DNA from: Corticium candelabrum
Taxonomy: Eukaryota > Porifera > Homoscleromorpha > Homosclerophorida > Plakinidae
NCBI RefSeq assembly: GCF_963422355.1
Contig: NC_085098.1
Span: 2,265,132-2,329,131 of the forward strand
Direction of reading: 5' to 3'
DNA length: 64,000 nt
Below the pieces are notes generated by a model. That model did no database searches, was not told the DNA's origin, and saw nothing but the letters and a program-made list of their open reading frames with translations. Each line of letters starts with the position of its first letter. Within the stretch, counting starts at the first letter, position 1. The position numbers and the translations under genes were made by a program. Below are positions 24,645-36,800 of this stretch, piece by piece.

Positions 24645-25436
24645 ATGGATGGCAATGTTGAGGCTGGCTGTCCTACAGATTCCGGTAAACACACGGGGAC
24701 GATGTTTATAGCGTGTCACGAGGTCAGCAATCGTCATCCAGTTGAGTCTAAGCTAAAGTATCAGCAGGAGAATGTGGACGTCCAATCTAAGGAGGAGGAC
24801 GGAAACGAGCACGGTGGGTGTTTGTGTCATTCTCTCGAAGATGCGATTGCCAACGACAGTCAAAACAACGAAGAATGTCTTGATAGCCAGCAACTAACAG
24901 AGACTCTAAAGGAAAAGTTGACCGTTGCTGCATCTCCCTGTCCTCCTCCCCGCAGGGAAATGAATTTACCTGTTGATATTAATGGAATAACATACGTTAC
25001 ATACTCGGATGAGACTGTACTGGGCGAAATTACACGTTTGATGTCACGTGATTTATCTGAACCTTACTCAGTGTATACATACCGATATTTCATTCACGGT
25101 TGGCCCAAACTGACTTTCTTAGCAAAAGACAAAGAGAAGTACGTAGGAGCAATTGTTTGTAAAACTGAAGACAAAGTTAATGGAAAACGAGGATATATTG
25201 CTATGTTGGCAGTACAAGATGAATACAGGAGGCATGGCTTAGGGACTCAATTGGTTCGCATTGCTGTTCAATCCATGATGGCAGCCGGTTGTGAAGAAGT
25301 AGTTTTAGAGACAGAAGTGCTAAATCAGCCAGCACTTCGACTTTATGAGAACTTAGGGTTTATGAGGGACAAGAGATTGTTCAGGTACTATCTCAATGGA
25401 GTAGATGCTCTTAGGTTGAAATTGCTTTTAAAATAA
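24645..25436 (+). CDS. NAA30: N-alpha-acetyltransferase 30 (NatC catalytic)
   Basis: A single uninterrupted frame of 263 codons. NAA30 is the catalytic subunit of NatC, which transfers acetyl from acetyl-CoA to N-terminal Met followed by a hydrophobic residue, on ribosomes in the cytosol. Residues 1-105 are a low-complexity acidic, Gln/Ser-rich extension as in animal NAA30. The GNAT domain follows: [18 protein letters not shown], then [18 protein letters not shown] with the acetyl-CoA-binding RRHGLG (R/QxxGxG/A), and [19 protein letters not shown]. The start is the ATG at 24645. The frame is open upstream to a GTG at 24627 but has no earlier ATG. A different-frame ATG at 24623 opens a 12-codon upstream frame that overlaps the start and could lower translation. 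The gene is intronless, unlike its neighbours. Confidence 0.95.
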   Translation: MDGNVEAGCPTDSGKHTGTMFIACHEVSNRHPVESKLKYQQENVDVQSKEEDGNEHGGCLCHSLEDAIANDSQNNEECLDSQQLTETLKEKLTVAASPCPPPRREMNLPVDINGITYVTYSDETVLGEITRLMSRDLSEPYSVYTYRYFIHGWPKLTFLAKDKEKYVGAIVCKTEDKVNGKRGYIAMLAVQDEYRRHGLGTQLVRIAVQSMMAAGCEEVVLETEVLNQPALRLYENLGFMRDKRLFRYYLNGVDALRLKLLLK

Positions 25437-26383
25437 AATGTTCTGCAGCTGTCAGGAAATGCAAACGTTAATTAGTCTTATGTGAATGTGTGCTCTTGGT
25501 TTAGAGTATGTTTAGTAATTCATAACAATTAATATAGCAAGAGATAGACCATACTAGCTAAGTGCACACCTTTTGGGAAGTGTATTTTATAGTGGTTATT
25601 TGATTGATGTCTGTTTGATGGTGTAAGTAATTACAGGAAAAGAGACAGGAGAGAAGCTGCACAACCATTAGGAGCAATTTACACATGTGACACATGTGGT
25701 TTGCTTGTAAAGCTCAAATTGGATTGTTTCAACATAGACAAAACTCATGCCTGAGATTTGTGTATTTGATGACTCAGCGATCATTATTTGATAGTAAGCA
25801 CGCTTAAAAATGAGTTTAGTTTGGAACTTTTCAGGTCTCTTTATGAGTGATGCATTGATATCAATGCTGCTATTTAGCTTGTGCACTGATACAGTGTATT
25901 ATCATTTGTAACGAACTCGTGACACTGCATGGTTTTCTAATTTATTGATTTGAATATTTCTTGACAGACTTTAGACTACATACAGACAAACTTGGCTTCA
26001 TTTGTAATGAATAATTAGGGTTCATCTCTTTGTCAGATTAATTAACAGCAGACATGTTCAGGGCCGGATCCAGAGGGGGGTTTAGGGGGTTGCAACCCCC
26101 TCTTTTCCAATAGGCGTGGTTCAATAATTTTATATAATTTCATATAATTTCATTAGAAAAGAGAAAATTAGTAATACTATAAATAACTGCTAACGGTGAA
26201 TCCTCTCTTTCAAAAATTCCTGGATCCGGCGCTGCATGTTACCTAATTTAGATGATCCAATTTGATCCAAGTTTAGCGCGCGTTAGTTTAGTTTGAAATG
26301 GTAGCGCGCTTTACCATTCTCACGGTAAAGGTAAGAGTTGGTTACGTTTTTTCTTGCTGGTGGCGGTCTAGTTAGATCTTCAC
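25437..26383. other. Intergenic gap NAA30-septin
   Basis: Holds the NAA30 3' flank, one hAT-like MITE at 26059-26234 and the septin promoter region, which includes repeated GCGCGCT/TAGCGCGC motifs at 26275-26312. No further gene seen. Confidence 0.5.
26059..26234. mobile_element. hAT-like MITE (176 bp)
   Basis: Left end CAGGGCCGGATCCAGAGG and right end TCCTGGATCCGGCGCTG are inverted repeats. CATGTT flanks both sides (26053-26058 and 26235-26240), compatible with part of an 8-bp hAT target duplication. The interior is AT-rich with a GGGGGG/CCCCC hairpin next to the left end. Non-coding. Confidence 0.7.
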
Positions 26384-27799
26384 ATGACGGCCGTCGAGGT
26401 TCTTCGTCATCTGGTTAGCGCATACGTTTTTGATACGTTCGCTGTGGACTCATTCGTCCAGCTTGACGGCGTGCTGTTTGCCTGACTGTCACTCTTGACT
26501 GTCTTGTGTGGCCGCAGGGTGGCGATGACCGGCAGATGAAATTGTCCGGCCATGTTGGCTTCGACTCTCTTCCAGACCAACTTGTCAACAAGTCTGTCAA
26601 CAAGGGATTCGACTTCAACATCCTGTGTGTCGGTACGCAGCCCTAGTTGAGCACGGCATGCTCTTGTGGCGGTCGTTGCCTCGCTTTTCATGTTTACATT
26701 CCACGTGCGTTTTCTAGGAGAAACGGGTATCGGGAAGTCGACGATTATGGACTCACTGTTTAAGACGACGTTCGAAAGTGAGAAATGCGTTCGGCGTCTT
26801 CAGACGGTCGTCTGATTGCGTGTTTCGACTTCGTGTGTAATGATGTGATGATGGCAGGCGAACCCGTGAGCCATCACCTTCCTACCGTGTCTGTGACAGC
26901 TCATACCTACGGTAAGTCAGGTATGTTCAATTATACACATTACAGTACATGTCCGCGCTGAGAGTAAGAGCACTGCACGTTGTGTCCTTGAGAGCGATGT
27001 CATGGTATGTCCGGTGTGTGGGCGTGGCGCATCACGTGATTGTTTGCATTTCATGGGTGCGACTCGCATGTTCGTGTTTTGTAGAGCTACAAGAGAGCAA
27101 CGTAGGACTTAGATTGACAATAGTAGATACCGTTGGCTATGGAGATCAAATTGACAAAACAGCAAGGTTTGAATGGAATGAGATTATTTGTGATTAATGA
27201 AGAGGGTTGTGTAAGGAAGTGTGTGCTGTACATGTTGATAAAGATACTGCTAGTGTGTTGTACTGTACATGCAAATTCAGTGTGTTGAGATGTGTATGTC
27301 TTGTAGTGTCAAGCCAATTATTGACTATATCGATCAGCAGTATGAGAACTACTTGCAAGAAGAGTTGAAAATCAAGCGAAGTCTAACATTATTTCATGAC
27401 ACTCGCATTCATGCTTGCATCTACTTTATCTCACCAACAGGACATTCGTATGACGAATTTATGAGAAGAAAATTGTTGATTGTATTATATTTGTGTTTTG
27501 TGCAGATTGAAATCACTTGACTTGGTTTGTATGCAACAACTGGACTCAAAAGTAGGTCAAGGATTGCTTTATGTAATTTAGATAAAACTTGGTTTATTTT
27601 GGAGGCAGTAGTTTTGTTGGAAAGTTTTCAAGACATGTGTTTGTGATGTGTATAGTGACGTTGTTGTTTATGTATATTTGGTTCATATTGAAGGAAGCTT
27701 TGATATGAACTTTTGGCATGGCATGATTGCTCTTCTATAACGTATGATTTCAAAGACCTTCATTTTAGTGATAGGGACTGCTAAGACTCACTGCTAAGT

Positions 27800-27865
<66 letters not shown>

Positions 27866-30800
27866 GGTTCAGTGTTTGCCATTTGTCACACTACCACAGC
27901 AATTAAATTAGCAGCATTTGGTTTATTATTTAGTTGTAAGTGTTTGAAATGTTTATCTACTGTAGGTAAACATCATTCCAGTGATTGCAAAGGCTGACAC
28001 TGTGTCAAAACCTGAACTAGTTGAATTTAAGAAACGAGTAAGAACAGCTGTACTCCACTTTTGTCCTGAATAATACAGTTGTTCTCTGTTGTTTTCAGAT
28101 TGTGGATGAGCTAAAGAAGAACAATGTGAAAATATATCATTTTCCTACCGATGATGAGACAGTAGCTGACATGAATGCAAGCATGAATGTATGAGATACA
28201 GATTAGAGTTATTGCTGCTGTTTGGTGACGTGACTTTGTGTTGTGCAGTCTCTGATGCCATTTGCTGTTGTTGGCAGTCGCGACGAAGTAGAAATTGGTG
28301 GTGAGATGGTGAGAGCTCGTGTTTATCCATGGGGAACAGTAGAAGGTATGTTAAGTTAAACTGCATGTTGGCTGACATGACGAGATGACAAGGCTGATGT
28401 GCTGTGTGTAGTGGAGAATGAGAATCATGGAGATTTTGTGAAGTTGAGAGAAATGCTGATTAGGTTAGTGTGTTTTGTTCAGTGACTGTCTGTATTGGGT
28501 ATGTTGATATAGGATTAGGTAGTGTAGTGTGTGATTAAGTTAAATTACTATTAGGCCCATAAGTTGCACATTTGTTTCTTATCATCCTCAAGCTCTCAAA
28601 TGGACAGAAGCAGGTGGGCTATTATTATTATTGTTGTGCTCAACCAGATCAGTCTGGTTTGTAAAGTCTATTACAAGTACCGGAAGCAAACCCTGCTTCA
28701 GAAGTACTTAGACCATCACGGCTGTCTAGAAAGAAGACATGACTTTACGAAGGATCCGAGTAGATCCCAGAAGCACTGTTTTCTGTAAGTGCTGCAGGTT
28801 GTGATGACCTGGAATAATGTCCAGCCACCGTGCAATACCTGCGTGCACTGTGCCCAAAGCTCCCAAGACCACCGGAACCACCAGTGTTCGACAATGCCAC
28901 ATGCAGCTTATCTCTACTCGCAAGTCGCTGTACTTCGCCGACTTCTCATCATTTTTCTTGCCAATGTTGCCATCAGCAGGACAGCTGATATCAATAAGAA
29001 GACAAGTGTTTGTCTTCCTATTTCTGAGACAGATGTCTGGACGATTGGCTTTGATCTTCCTGGCAGTGGGGATGGTGGTATCCCACATCATAGTAATGTC
29101 ATCCGTCTCCACAAGCCTATCAGGATGATGGTGGTACCATCTGCTCTCCACTGGAACCCCAAAATGGCAACAAACATCCCAGTGAATGATGGAGGCCCTC
29201 CTGATTGTGTCGATCAGTGTAGTCTGTCGGTGTCAAAGCACTACAGCCTGCCATAATGTGGTCGACTGTCTCCAGGCCTACACTGCACATGCGGCAAGTA
29301 GGACTGACATCACGATGTAGAATCTTGCGCTCATAGTACCGAGTCCGAAGAGCTTGGTCTTGAGCAGCAACAACCAGTCCCTCAGTTGCAGCAGGAAGAT
29401 TCGCTGCCTTTAGCCATTCGTAGGTCTCTTTCATGTCCACAGGCGGTTGCTCAGTGAGACGACGATACTGCCCGTGCATAGGCTTCCCGCTCCAGGACCG
29501 CACACGAAGAGAACTGCAACACGTACGGTAATGTCTCGCATCTGTTTCAGGTGCTTGCTCGAAGCCATCTTCAACCGAGATGGATGCATTCCTGTGTAAG
29601 CTCTGCGACTTGTCGTCCGAAGCAAGACTTCTTCGCAGCTGTGCAGTAAACCGACAAGCCATGTGCTTGATCGAGTGTGAAGATTCTCCAGAGTCACACT
29701 CTCGTATCATTTGCATGAAAGGATCAGAACTGTCAGCAAGGTAACAGTTCAGCCTCACAATACAAGATTGATATGTCGACTCAATCTGTTGTAACCCTCT
29801 ACCCCCATCACTGCAAGGAGCGTACAGTCGGTCAACGTCTGCAGCAGGATGGTGGACACCGTGCATAGAGAGGAGCTTTCTGGTCCGTCGATCGAGCTGC
29901 TGCAGGTCCGTGCACCCCCAATGAATGACGCCAAAACCATAAGTGAGAACCGGTAGTGTAAACCCATTGATGGCTAGAATCTTGTTTCGACCATACAACT
30001 CAGTCTGGAGAACCACCTTCACTCTGCGCAAGTACTCTCGACGGAGTCTCTCCCGCATCATGCTGTGCTGAATACCGTTATTCTCATCTACACCCAAGTA
30101 CTTGTAGACTTGACCCGGTTCCAGACAGTTGATGGTGTCCGTTTTCCTACCGTCACTCCAGAGTTGTGTCCAGATAGCCTGCCGTTGACAAAGTGTGCAA
30201 CAGCACATTTGTCCAGACCAAACTTCATCTGGATGTCATCAGAGAAGGTACGAACCGTGTGCAACAACCCGTCCAACTGATAAGAGTTTCTGCCGTACAG
30301 CTTCAGATCATCCATGTAAAGTAGATGACTGATAAGCTGACGTTTGGCAGTCTCACCGTGCCCAGTGGTCATCCGGTAGCCGTAACCGGTTCTGTTCAGC
30401 TCCTTGCTCAGAGGATTGAGAGCCATACAGAAGAGAAGTGGAGAAAGTGAGTCACCTTGGAAAATACCCCTCCTGATCTGCATAAGCCTTGTCTTGATAG
30501 TACTATTCTCGCAAGAAAGCACCATCGATGTCCTCCAACTCTTCATCACACGTGACAGGAACCCGCACAAGACTGGACTGATCTTATGCAGCTGAAGGCA
30601 TTGGAGCAACCAACTGTGTGGCACGCTGTCATAGGCTTTCTGGTAGTCCACCCAAGCCATGCTCAAGCTCTTGTGCCTGGTCCTACAGTCTTCGGTAAGC
30701 AGCTTGTTGATCAACAGCTGATCCTTTGCACCAAAAGATCCCTGTCGACAACCCTTCTGCTCCGGAGCCATGAGGTTTCTCTGATCCAAATGCCCTGCAA

Positions 30801-33800
30801 TCGTCTGCCTGATGACTGAGGTGAGGGTCTTATAGAAGACAGACAGACACGTGATAGGCCGGTAATTTTTGGCCTGGTCAGTCTTGTCATTCTTAGGAAT
30901 TAGAGTAGTTATTCCTTGAGACAACCTGTCGGGTACAGAGTCTGGATTCTGAACCAGCAGGTTGTAGTTACGAGTCAGATCAGTGTGAAGACACGTGATA
31001 CGCTTGACCCAGAAACCATAAACCTTGTCTGGACCAGGAGACTTCCAGTTCCCCATCCTTTTGAGACACGATGTGACCTCATTGTCTGAGATAGGTAACC
31101 ACTGCTGCTCATCTTTCCGGTGTGTCTCGCCATCGGTTTGACGTCTCAGCCAGAAGGCAGACTCATTGTGATGTACCTCAGTTTCTAGGATACCACCCCA
31201 ATACTGTTTGATCTCAGACTCGGATGGCGGGGAAGTGACCTGGATAGTCTGCTTATCCAGCTCTCTGTAAAACTGTCCAGCATCTCGTTGAAACAAACCA
31301 TTCTGGCGAAGTCTCTTACGATTCTTCTCCAGCCTCTTGGTCCGCTCGACCTTGGACTTAAGTTTCATTTTCAATCGATTGATGGAGACCTCACAACTCT
31401 CCGAACAGGAAATGCCCAACCGATGCCGAAGACGTCGGAGTTCATGTAACATACGAATGCCCGATGAACCCTTTCTAACCTCCAGCAACAGTGAGATCGC
31501 ACGTCGAAGTGTGAGAATCTCCATATCCAGCCTTCGTCTCCATGTCGGTGTTTGAGAATTGGTTGACTTCGTCGTCTTTAAGCCCCGCCTTTTGGACACT
31601 AGCGAAGCAGTAGAGTATACCAGGTAACTGATTTCACTCATATCTGGTTCATCCTTCAACGAACTGATGATCGTGTTAAGATCACCAATAAGCTTCAGGG
31701 TTCCACTGTTCACAAAGATCCTTGGAAGGCATTGTCTCTCACAGATAGGAATTTGCCTGACTTTCTGCAACTCCTCAACAAACTCTCGACGAAGTACAGG
31801 GTCCACAGCAGCATCACAATCAAGCGAAAGACCATCCTCCGTTTGGCAACAGTCTGGACTGAGTTGAGATGAAGGAGTTTCCATCCTTCCTAGCCGAGAA
31901 GCTATACTAGGATGTGTAGTCATCAGATCAGATCTCACAGAGTCACAAGGGGATGGTGATTTCCTGACAGCACTGCACTGAACTGAATCCAAAGTGTCAT
32001 CTACGGATAGGATATCACCACTATCTCTTGCAGATGAGCAGTCCTTAGAGAGAACAGTGACTGACTGAACAAGGGAGCCATCTTCCAAGTGATTAGCAAA
32101 CTCATGATCTTCTTGCATCATTGACACAACAGGTTTCCCACCACGTGCAGCAGGTGCCATCCTAACTGAAGCCATGCAAGGTGACACATTGTCAAGCAAG
32201 GGCGTGACAACTGAGCTATCAGCTGATAGAGCAGAAACCACATCCAACGTCGACATCTGCACACCAGGACAAACATCAGTCGTAACAGATAACAAACCTG
32301 AGACGGGCTTTCCATCCTGTGCGGCCTTGCGTTTAATCTCCTCCAACTCTGATTCAGTCAGACTTCCAGAAGTTAAGAGATATTGCTTCTGGTCTGCCAA
32401 ACGCTGCTCAGAGACGTCAGTCAGAGAAGGATTTCGTTCACACCACAGCTGATGCATGGGTTTTCTGAAAGCAGAGAACTTGCATGACAACAGCACGTGG
32501 TAATAACAAAGCATCACTTTCCTATTCATTTGTCGCGTCCATTTCCTTCGTCTTGTTGCATTGCCGTTCCTGTTAGCCGAAACACAAGATTCGCTAGGAA
32601 CGGTGGGCATCACAGTAGTCTCGTCAGCGGGATTTGAAGCCAAATTCAAATCAGACGCCGCACGAGAGATAGTTCGACCTGTCGCCCTACGCCCAGAACT
32701 ATTCCTGGTCTTCCGAACAGCTCCAGTGATTCCAGATGCCAACTTTTCGAGCCCTGTCCTGGTTTCCCGACAAGGAACGCGCTCCTCAGCTAGCTCTGAG
32801 ACGAGTGATACAGCTAGACGTCCATCTTCCATTAATATCCGGGTTATTACTATTATTATTATTATTATTATTATTATTGTTCGAATATGTCTTGTGACTT
32901 GGGAGTCAGCAGGCAAAGTCTAGGCAGGAAATCAACAGAACAAAGCACGGTGTGACCAAATGCCACTGACAAGTATACACAAAACCAATGCTTTAATTGC
33001 AATGTCACAAACTCATTTATTTACTGGTGCTCATTAGCACATTTCTTCTTTGTAATTTGTAATTACACTGTGGATATTACTGTATTTCCGTGCATGCATC
33101 TGCGTGCCGATACAAGCGCGGATTACCAGAAATTTGCTTGTCGGACTCTGATAACTATGCCAGTATAGCACGAGGGAGTGCTGGTAATGGCGAGGGAGAA
33201 CTACATATGCGTGGTAGTTCTACTGCACACACGCCGTAATTTGATTTGTTGACTTAGAGAATGCAGCTTCCCCCAAAGCCCAGCTAGAAAAGAGAAAAGT
33301 TGAACAGCCAGAAGGTATTGAAAATGGATCTTCGCAGTGTGGCAGAAGATCAGACACAATCGATAAAGCTAGCGGTACTACGCAAGTACGACTAGCACGG
33401 TGGAAACAAAACGAAAGTTGCCAGGGAATGTGGAGTGTCTTGTCAATGCGTACAGGATTATCTTTGATTAAGCAGAAGAACACACAGGGCTGACAGATAA
33501 GGAAGAGCGGAAGACAATGACGAAGAGGAGGATGAAGACAGAAAATCAAACATTATAGGGTTGATTATGTACTACATCTAGATGAAAAGTATACGTCTTA
33601 CTGTTTATTTATGTTAGTTCAATCAATATCTAATTAGCTAAGAACGGATGCAGCATAGATCTATTAGTCCCGTCTATAGGGAGGTTGGTTAAATCACCTC
33701 TTTCTTTCTCTGGCATGCCTGTATACCGGCACCCTGGTAATCCCAGGCTGAAACGGGCATGCAGCTAAATGCGTGGAAATACGGTATTTGGAGTGATATC

Positions 33801-36800
33801 TAATTTGTGAGGGCTCCCACACTGGTGTAGTTTAGTAGTAGAGCAGACATCCCAGGGTTGGTGTATTGACAATTGAACGAGTCCAACCTTCATGTTTTGT
33901 ACACGCTAAGTGTTGACGGAGAAAACATGCAATGCATGACTGACAATCATGATGCTGTAGGCTTTACCTGATTCTTGTGAAATTGAAATTGGAGTTATTT
34001 TGAGATTGAGGTTGTCGAAATTTGAAACAAGAATGTTTTAAGTTCTTGATCTGAAAATATTGGAGAGTGAAGCAAAATCTCTACAAGTACTCTTGCAGGT
34101 CCATACCTTACTTTGGACACTTACTGGGCCAGACCACTAGGACAATTATGTGTGTTTCTATATGTCATGTCTGTAGTAAACGACACAGCTGCAATGACTA
34201 CATAATTGTAAATACTGTGATAGTCAGGGTTAAGGCAGTCAGATACACACATTTGCCCTTGACAGCATCAGCTGACTCTACTTCCATCACAGTGAACTTC
34301 CACTAGAGTCGAGTGCTCGAGAGGGGTCATGGGCGAGTTGAGTCTGAGTGCATGTGGTAGCCAGTGGAAATCGCACGTGTCCTGCACTGCCTACGTGCCG
34401 ATCCGTCCATTCGTTAGTCCTCCCAGCGTGCGTATGGACATTGTACGTAGCGTAATTATAATAAAGATGAGATCATAATGTCCGGGTTCTCGCTAGAAAT
34501 GTTTGGGACCGTGGCAGGATGGGCAAGTCCACGACGCATGCAGTCTGCACTTTACAGTCGGACATGCACACTGGAGCCGATCTCAAGTGAGGTAGACTTT
34601 GCGTTGTAGCTATTGTGTGTAACATACGTTCAAGTGTGCTGGCAAGGAAATCAACTTCAATTGCCAGTAAGGCCTTCTTAGCGATGTTCATAGATGAAAT
34701 GCAAATGCAAGTTTCGTAGACGAAACTTCAGAAAGTCTGTCTAGTCAGGCATTGATTAATGTGGACCACTGTTGTTGCTTCGCAACAAGCCATGACTAGT
34801 CTAGAGGACACAATTTCTAGGCGCTACTTCCCGAACAAGAGGTGTGCTTTCCGAGTCACTGGAAGTGCATACAGGACTAGAATCAGAGGCAGTGCATCCA
34901 GGACTGCAATCAACACTTGTACGTACATTTGGAACGAGGTTATCATCCCGCATTATTTTGTAAGAGCCTGGATTTGTGGCTATTGTCACCTTTACCAAGT
35001 AATATAGTATTGTGTTTCAGTAATATGGAATTCTCATTTAGCGGTAAGACTTTGGACCCCTAGCTACCATTTCTGAGCGTGGCGCACTCCTATTGGAGCG
35101 TGGCGCAGCGCCATGCTGCCACACAGGTGACACTGTAGTGAGAACCCTGGCATTTAAATGGTAGAGTAAAAATTATATGCATTTTGATTATTTGTGTTGT
35201 GTGATAATCACTGATTGAATCTTGATGTATGTTGCTTTTGTTGATAGAACAAATATGGAAGATCTACGAGAGACAACTCACTATGAGCATTATGAGCTGT
35301 TCCGCAAGAACCGTTTGCAAGAGATGGGATTCGCTGACAGCACAGCTGATAACAGGCCAGTCCGTCTATATGATGTCATTGAGAAGAAGAGGATTGAGCA
35401 CATGAAGGAAATGGAAACGAAGGAAGAGCAAATGAGACAGATGTTTGTTGATAAAGTGAAACAGAAGGAAGCTGAGTTGAAGAAAGCCGAGCAAGATGTG
35501 AGCTCATTTGTTGTTGTGCATGCATGTTGTCTATGGTCAAAGGCTGGCAATAGTAGGAGTGACCAGGGATGGAGAATGTGGGGACCGGGTAGTGGGAATA
35601 AAAGACTAGTCTGTCTTGGCTGTTTGTCCATCAATGTGTGTGTTTTTTGTTTCAGGGCTCGAAAAATAGGTCATCAAGTCGTCATTTGACAAGTTACATT
35701 TTACAACTGACGACTAACGTTTTAGTCTAGGTCGTCATTTTGACGACTAGAGCAGACCAACGCTTAGTTTGTAATGACTTTCTCGGTATGCAGGCGGATA
35801 ACTGTACTGTACTGAAACATGCGCCGCTTTGACACTCACATTTGGACATTTGTCATACAATGGCATGTACGCGTATTGCTGCCAGCAGCGCCCTGTACGT
35901 GGACAAACTGCTCATATCCCCGATAATGAAACTGGGCGTGCAAGAGCCATCTCAGGATTCCGACGAAGTAAAGTCATGAAGTTTGTGACTAGGGAGCAGT
36001 GGAGACAATGGTAAATCCTGTAGGTTGAAATATGTAGATATGATTTTAGTAGGGAGAAACGGACAACTTCAGCAATGTTGAAACCCCACCTTGTTTTGAC
36101 AAAGAGAGGTGGTATGCGTTTAATCTCTAATTCAATAAGCTATCACTATTGTCTTCCTTGAAGATGTCTTGCTCTGTAAACTCTAGCACGTGGTATCCAT
36201 TGGTATCCATTGGCTTAGCGGTATCCATTGGCTCAGGGGTAATGTGTGTGTGGTTGCATGCCATTGTGGGAATATTGCACTGCACTGAATTCTAGAAGGC
36301 CATACAAATGGTGGCATTAAACACAATGATTGATATCAACATGACATCCTAGACTATATATTTTGGTGACCTAATAATTTGGGAAACTCGTCAAATGACG
36401 ACAACTAGTTGGACCAATTTTCGAGCCCTGTTTGTTTGTGTACCTATTTGTTTGATACTCTGTTGCTGTAATAATTATCATGTTGTATTGTTGCGTGTGT
36501 CTGTCTGTCTGTCTATCTGTCAGTCATATGTAGGTAGAATTAATGTGATTTTCTGTGTATAGCTTCATTCTAAGTTTGATAATCTGAGAAAGATGCATGC
36601 TGAAGAGAAGCGCAAAATGGATGATAAACGAAGGATGCTGGTCAATATTTTCTACATCTTTTACAGCATTGCAATTTTGTAAGACCTCTCTGTGTGTAGG
36701 AGGAGGAAATCAATGAATTCAATAGAAACAAGGCTGCTGCTCAAGCTGCACAGGCTCAAGCAGAGCGTGATCTAACTACCCACACGGGCTCATCTCCTGT

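Larger units (their letters stand above)
28617..32881 (-). mobile_element. R4/Dong-like non-LTR retrotransposon in TAA repeats
   Basis: A nearly full-length single-ORF LINE with a restriction-enzyme-like endonuclease, on the minus strand. Its 5' side abuts (ATT)n at 32847-32879 and its 3' side abuts (ATT)n at 28619-28635, so on the element strand it sits inside AAT/TAA repeats. The order along the protein is a basic N-terminal region, a reverse transcriptase, a C-x2-C-x8-H-x4-C finger and a PD...D endonuclease, as in the R2/R4/NeSL superfamily. Dong-type members of the R4 clade are known to insert in TAA repeats. The coding region is broken by two frameshifts (near 30150 and 29130), so this copy is probably inactive, though little else is decayed. 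Confidence 0.85.
28464..35247. other. Septin intron 11 (6.8 kb)
   Basis: The intron splits an Arg codon (AG|A) just before the C-terminal coiled-coil exon. It holds an antisense non-LTR retrotransposon (28617-32881) and inverted-repeat elements at 33078-33786 and 34482-35150. About 700 bases between the latter two show nothing recognisable. Confidence 0.8.

Noticed and set aside
28789..29256. Plus-strand frames opposite the retrotransposon endonuclease and RT (also 30065-30819, 31337-32923)
   Set aside because: They are reverse-strand shadows of the minus-strand retrotransposon coding region.
35222..35689. 155-codon frame extending past septin exon 12
   Set aside because: Residues after 35497 are intron and then the start of the hAT-like element; septin homology ends at the gtgagc donor.
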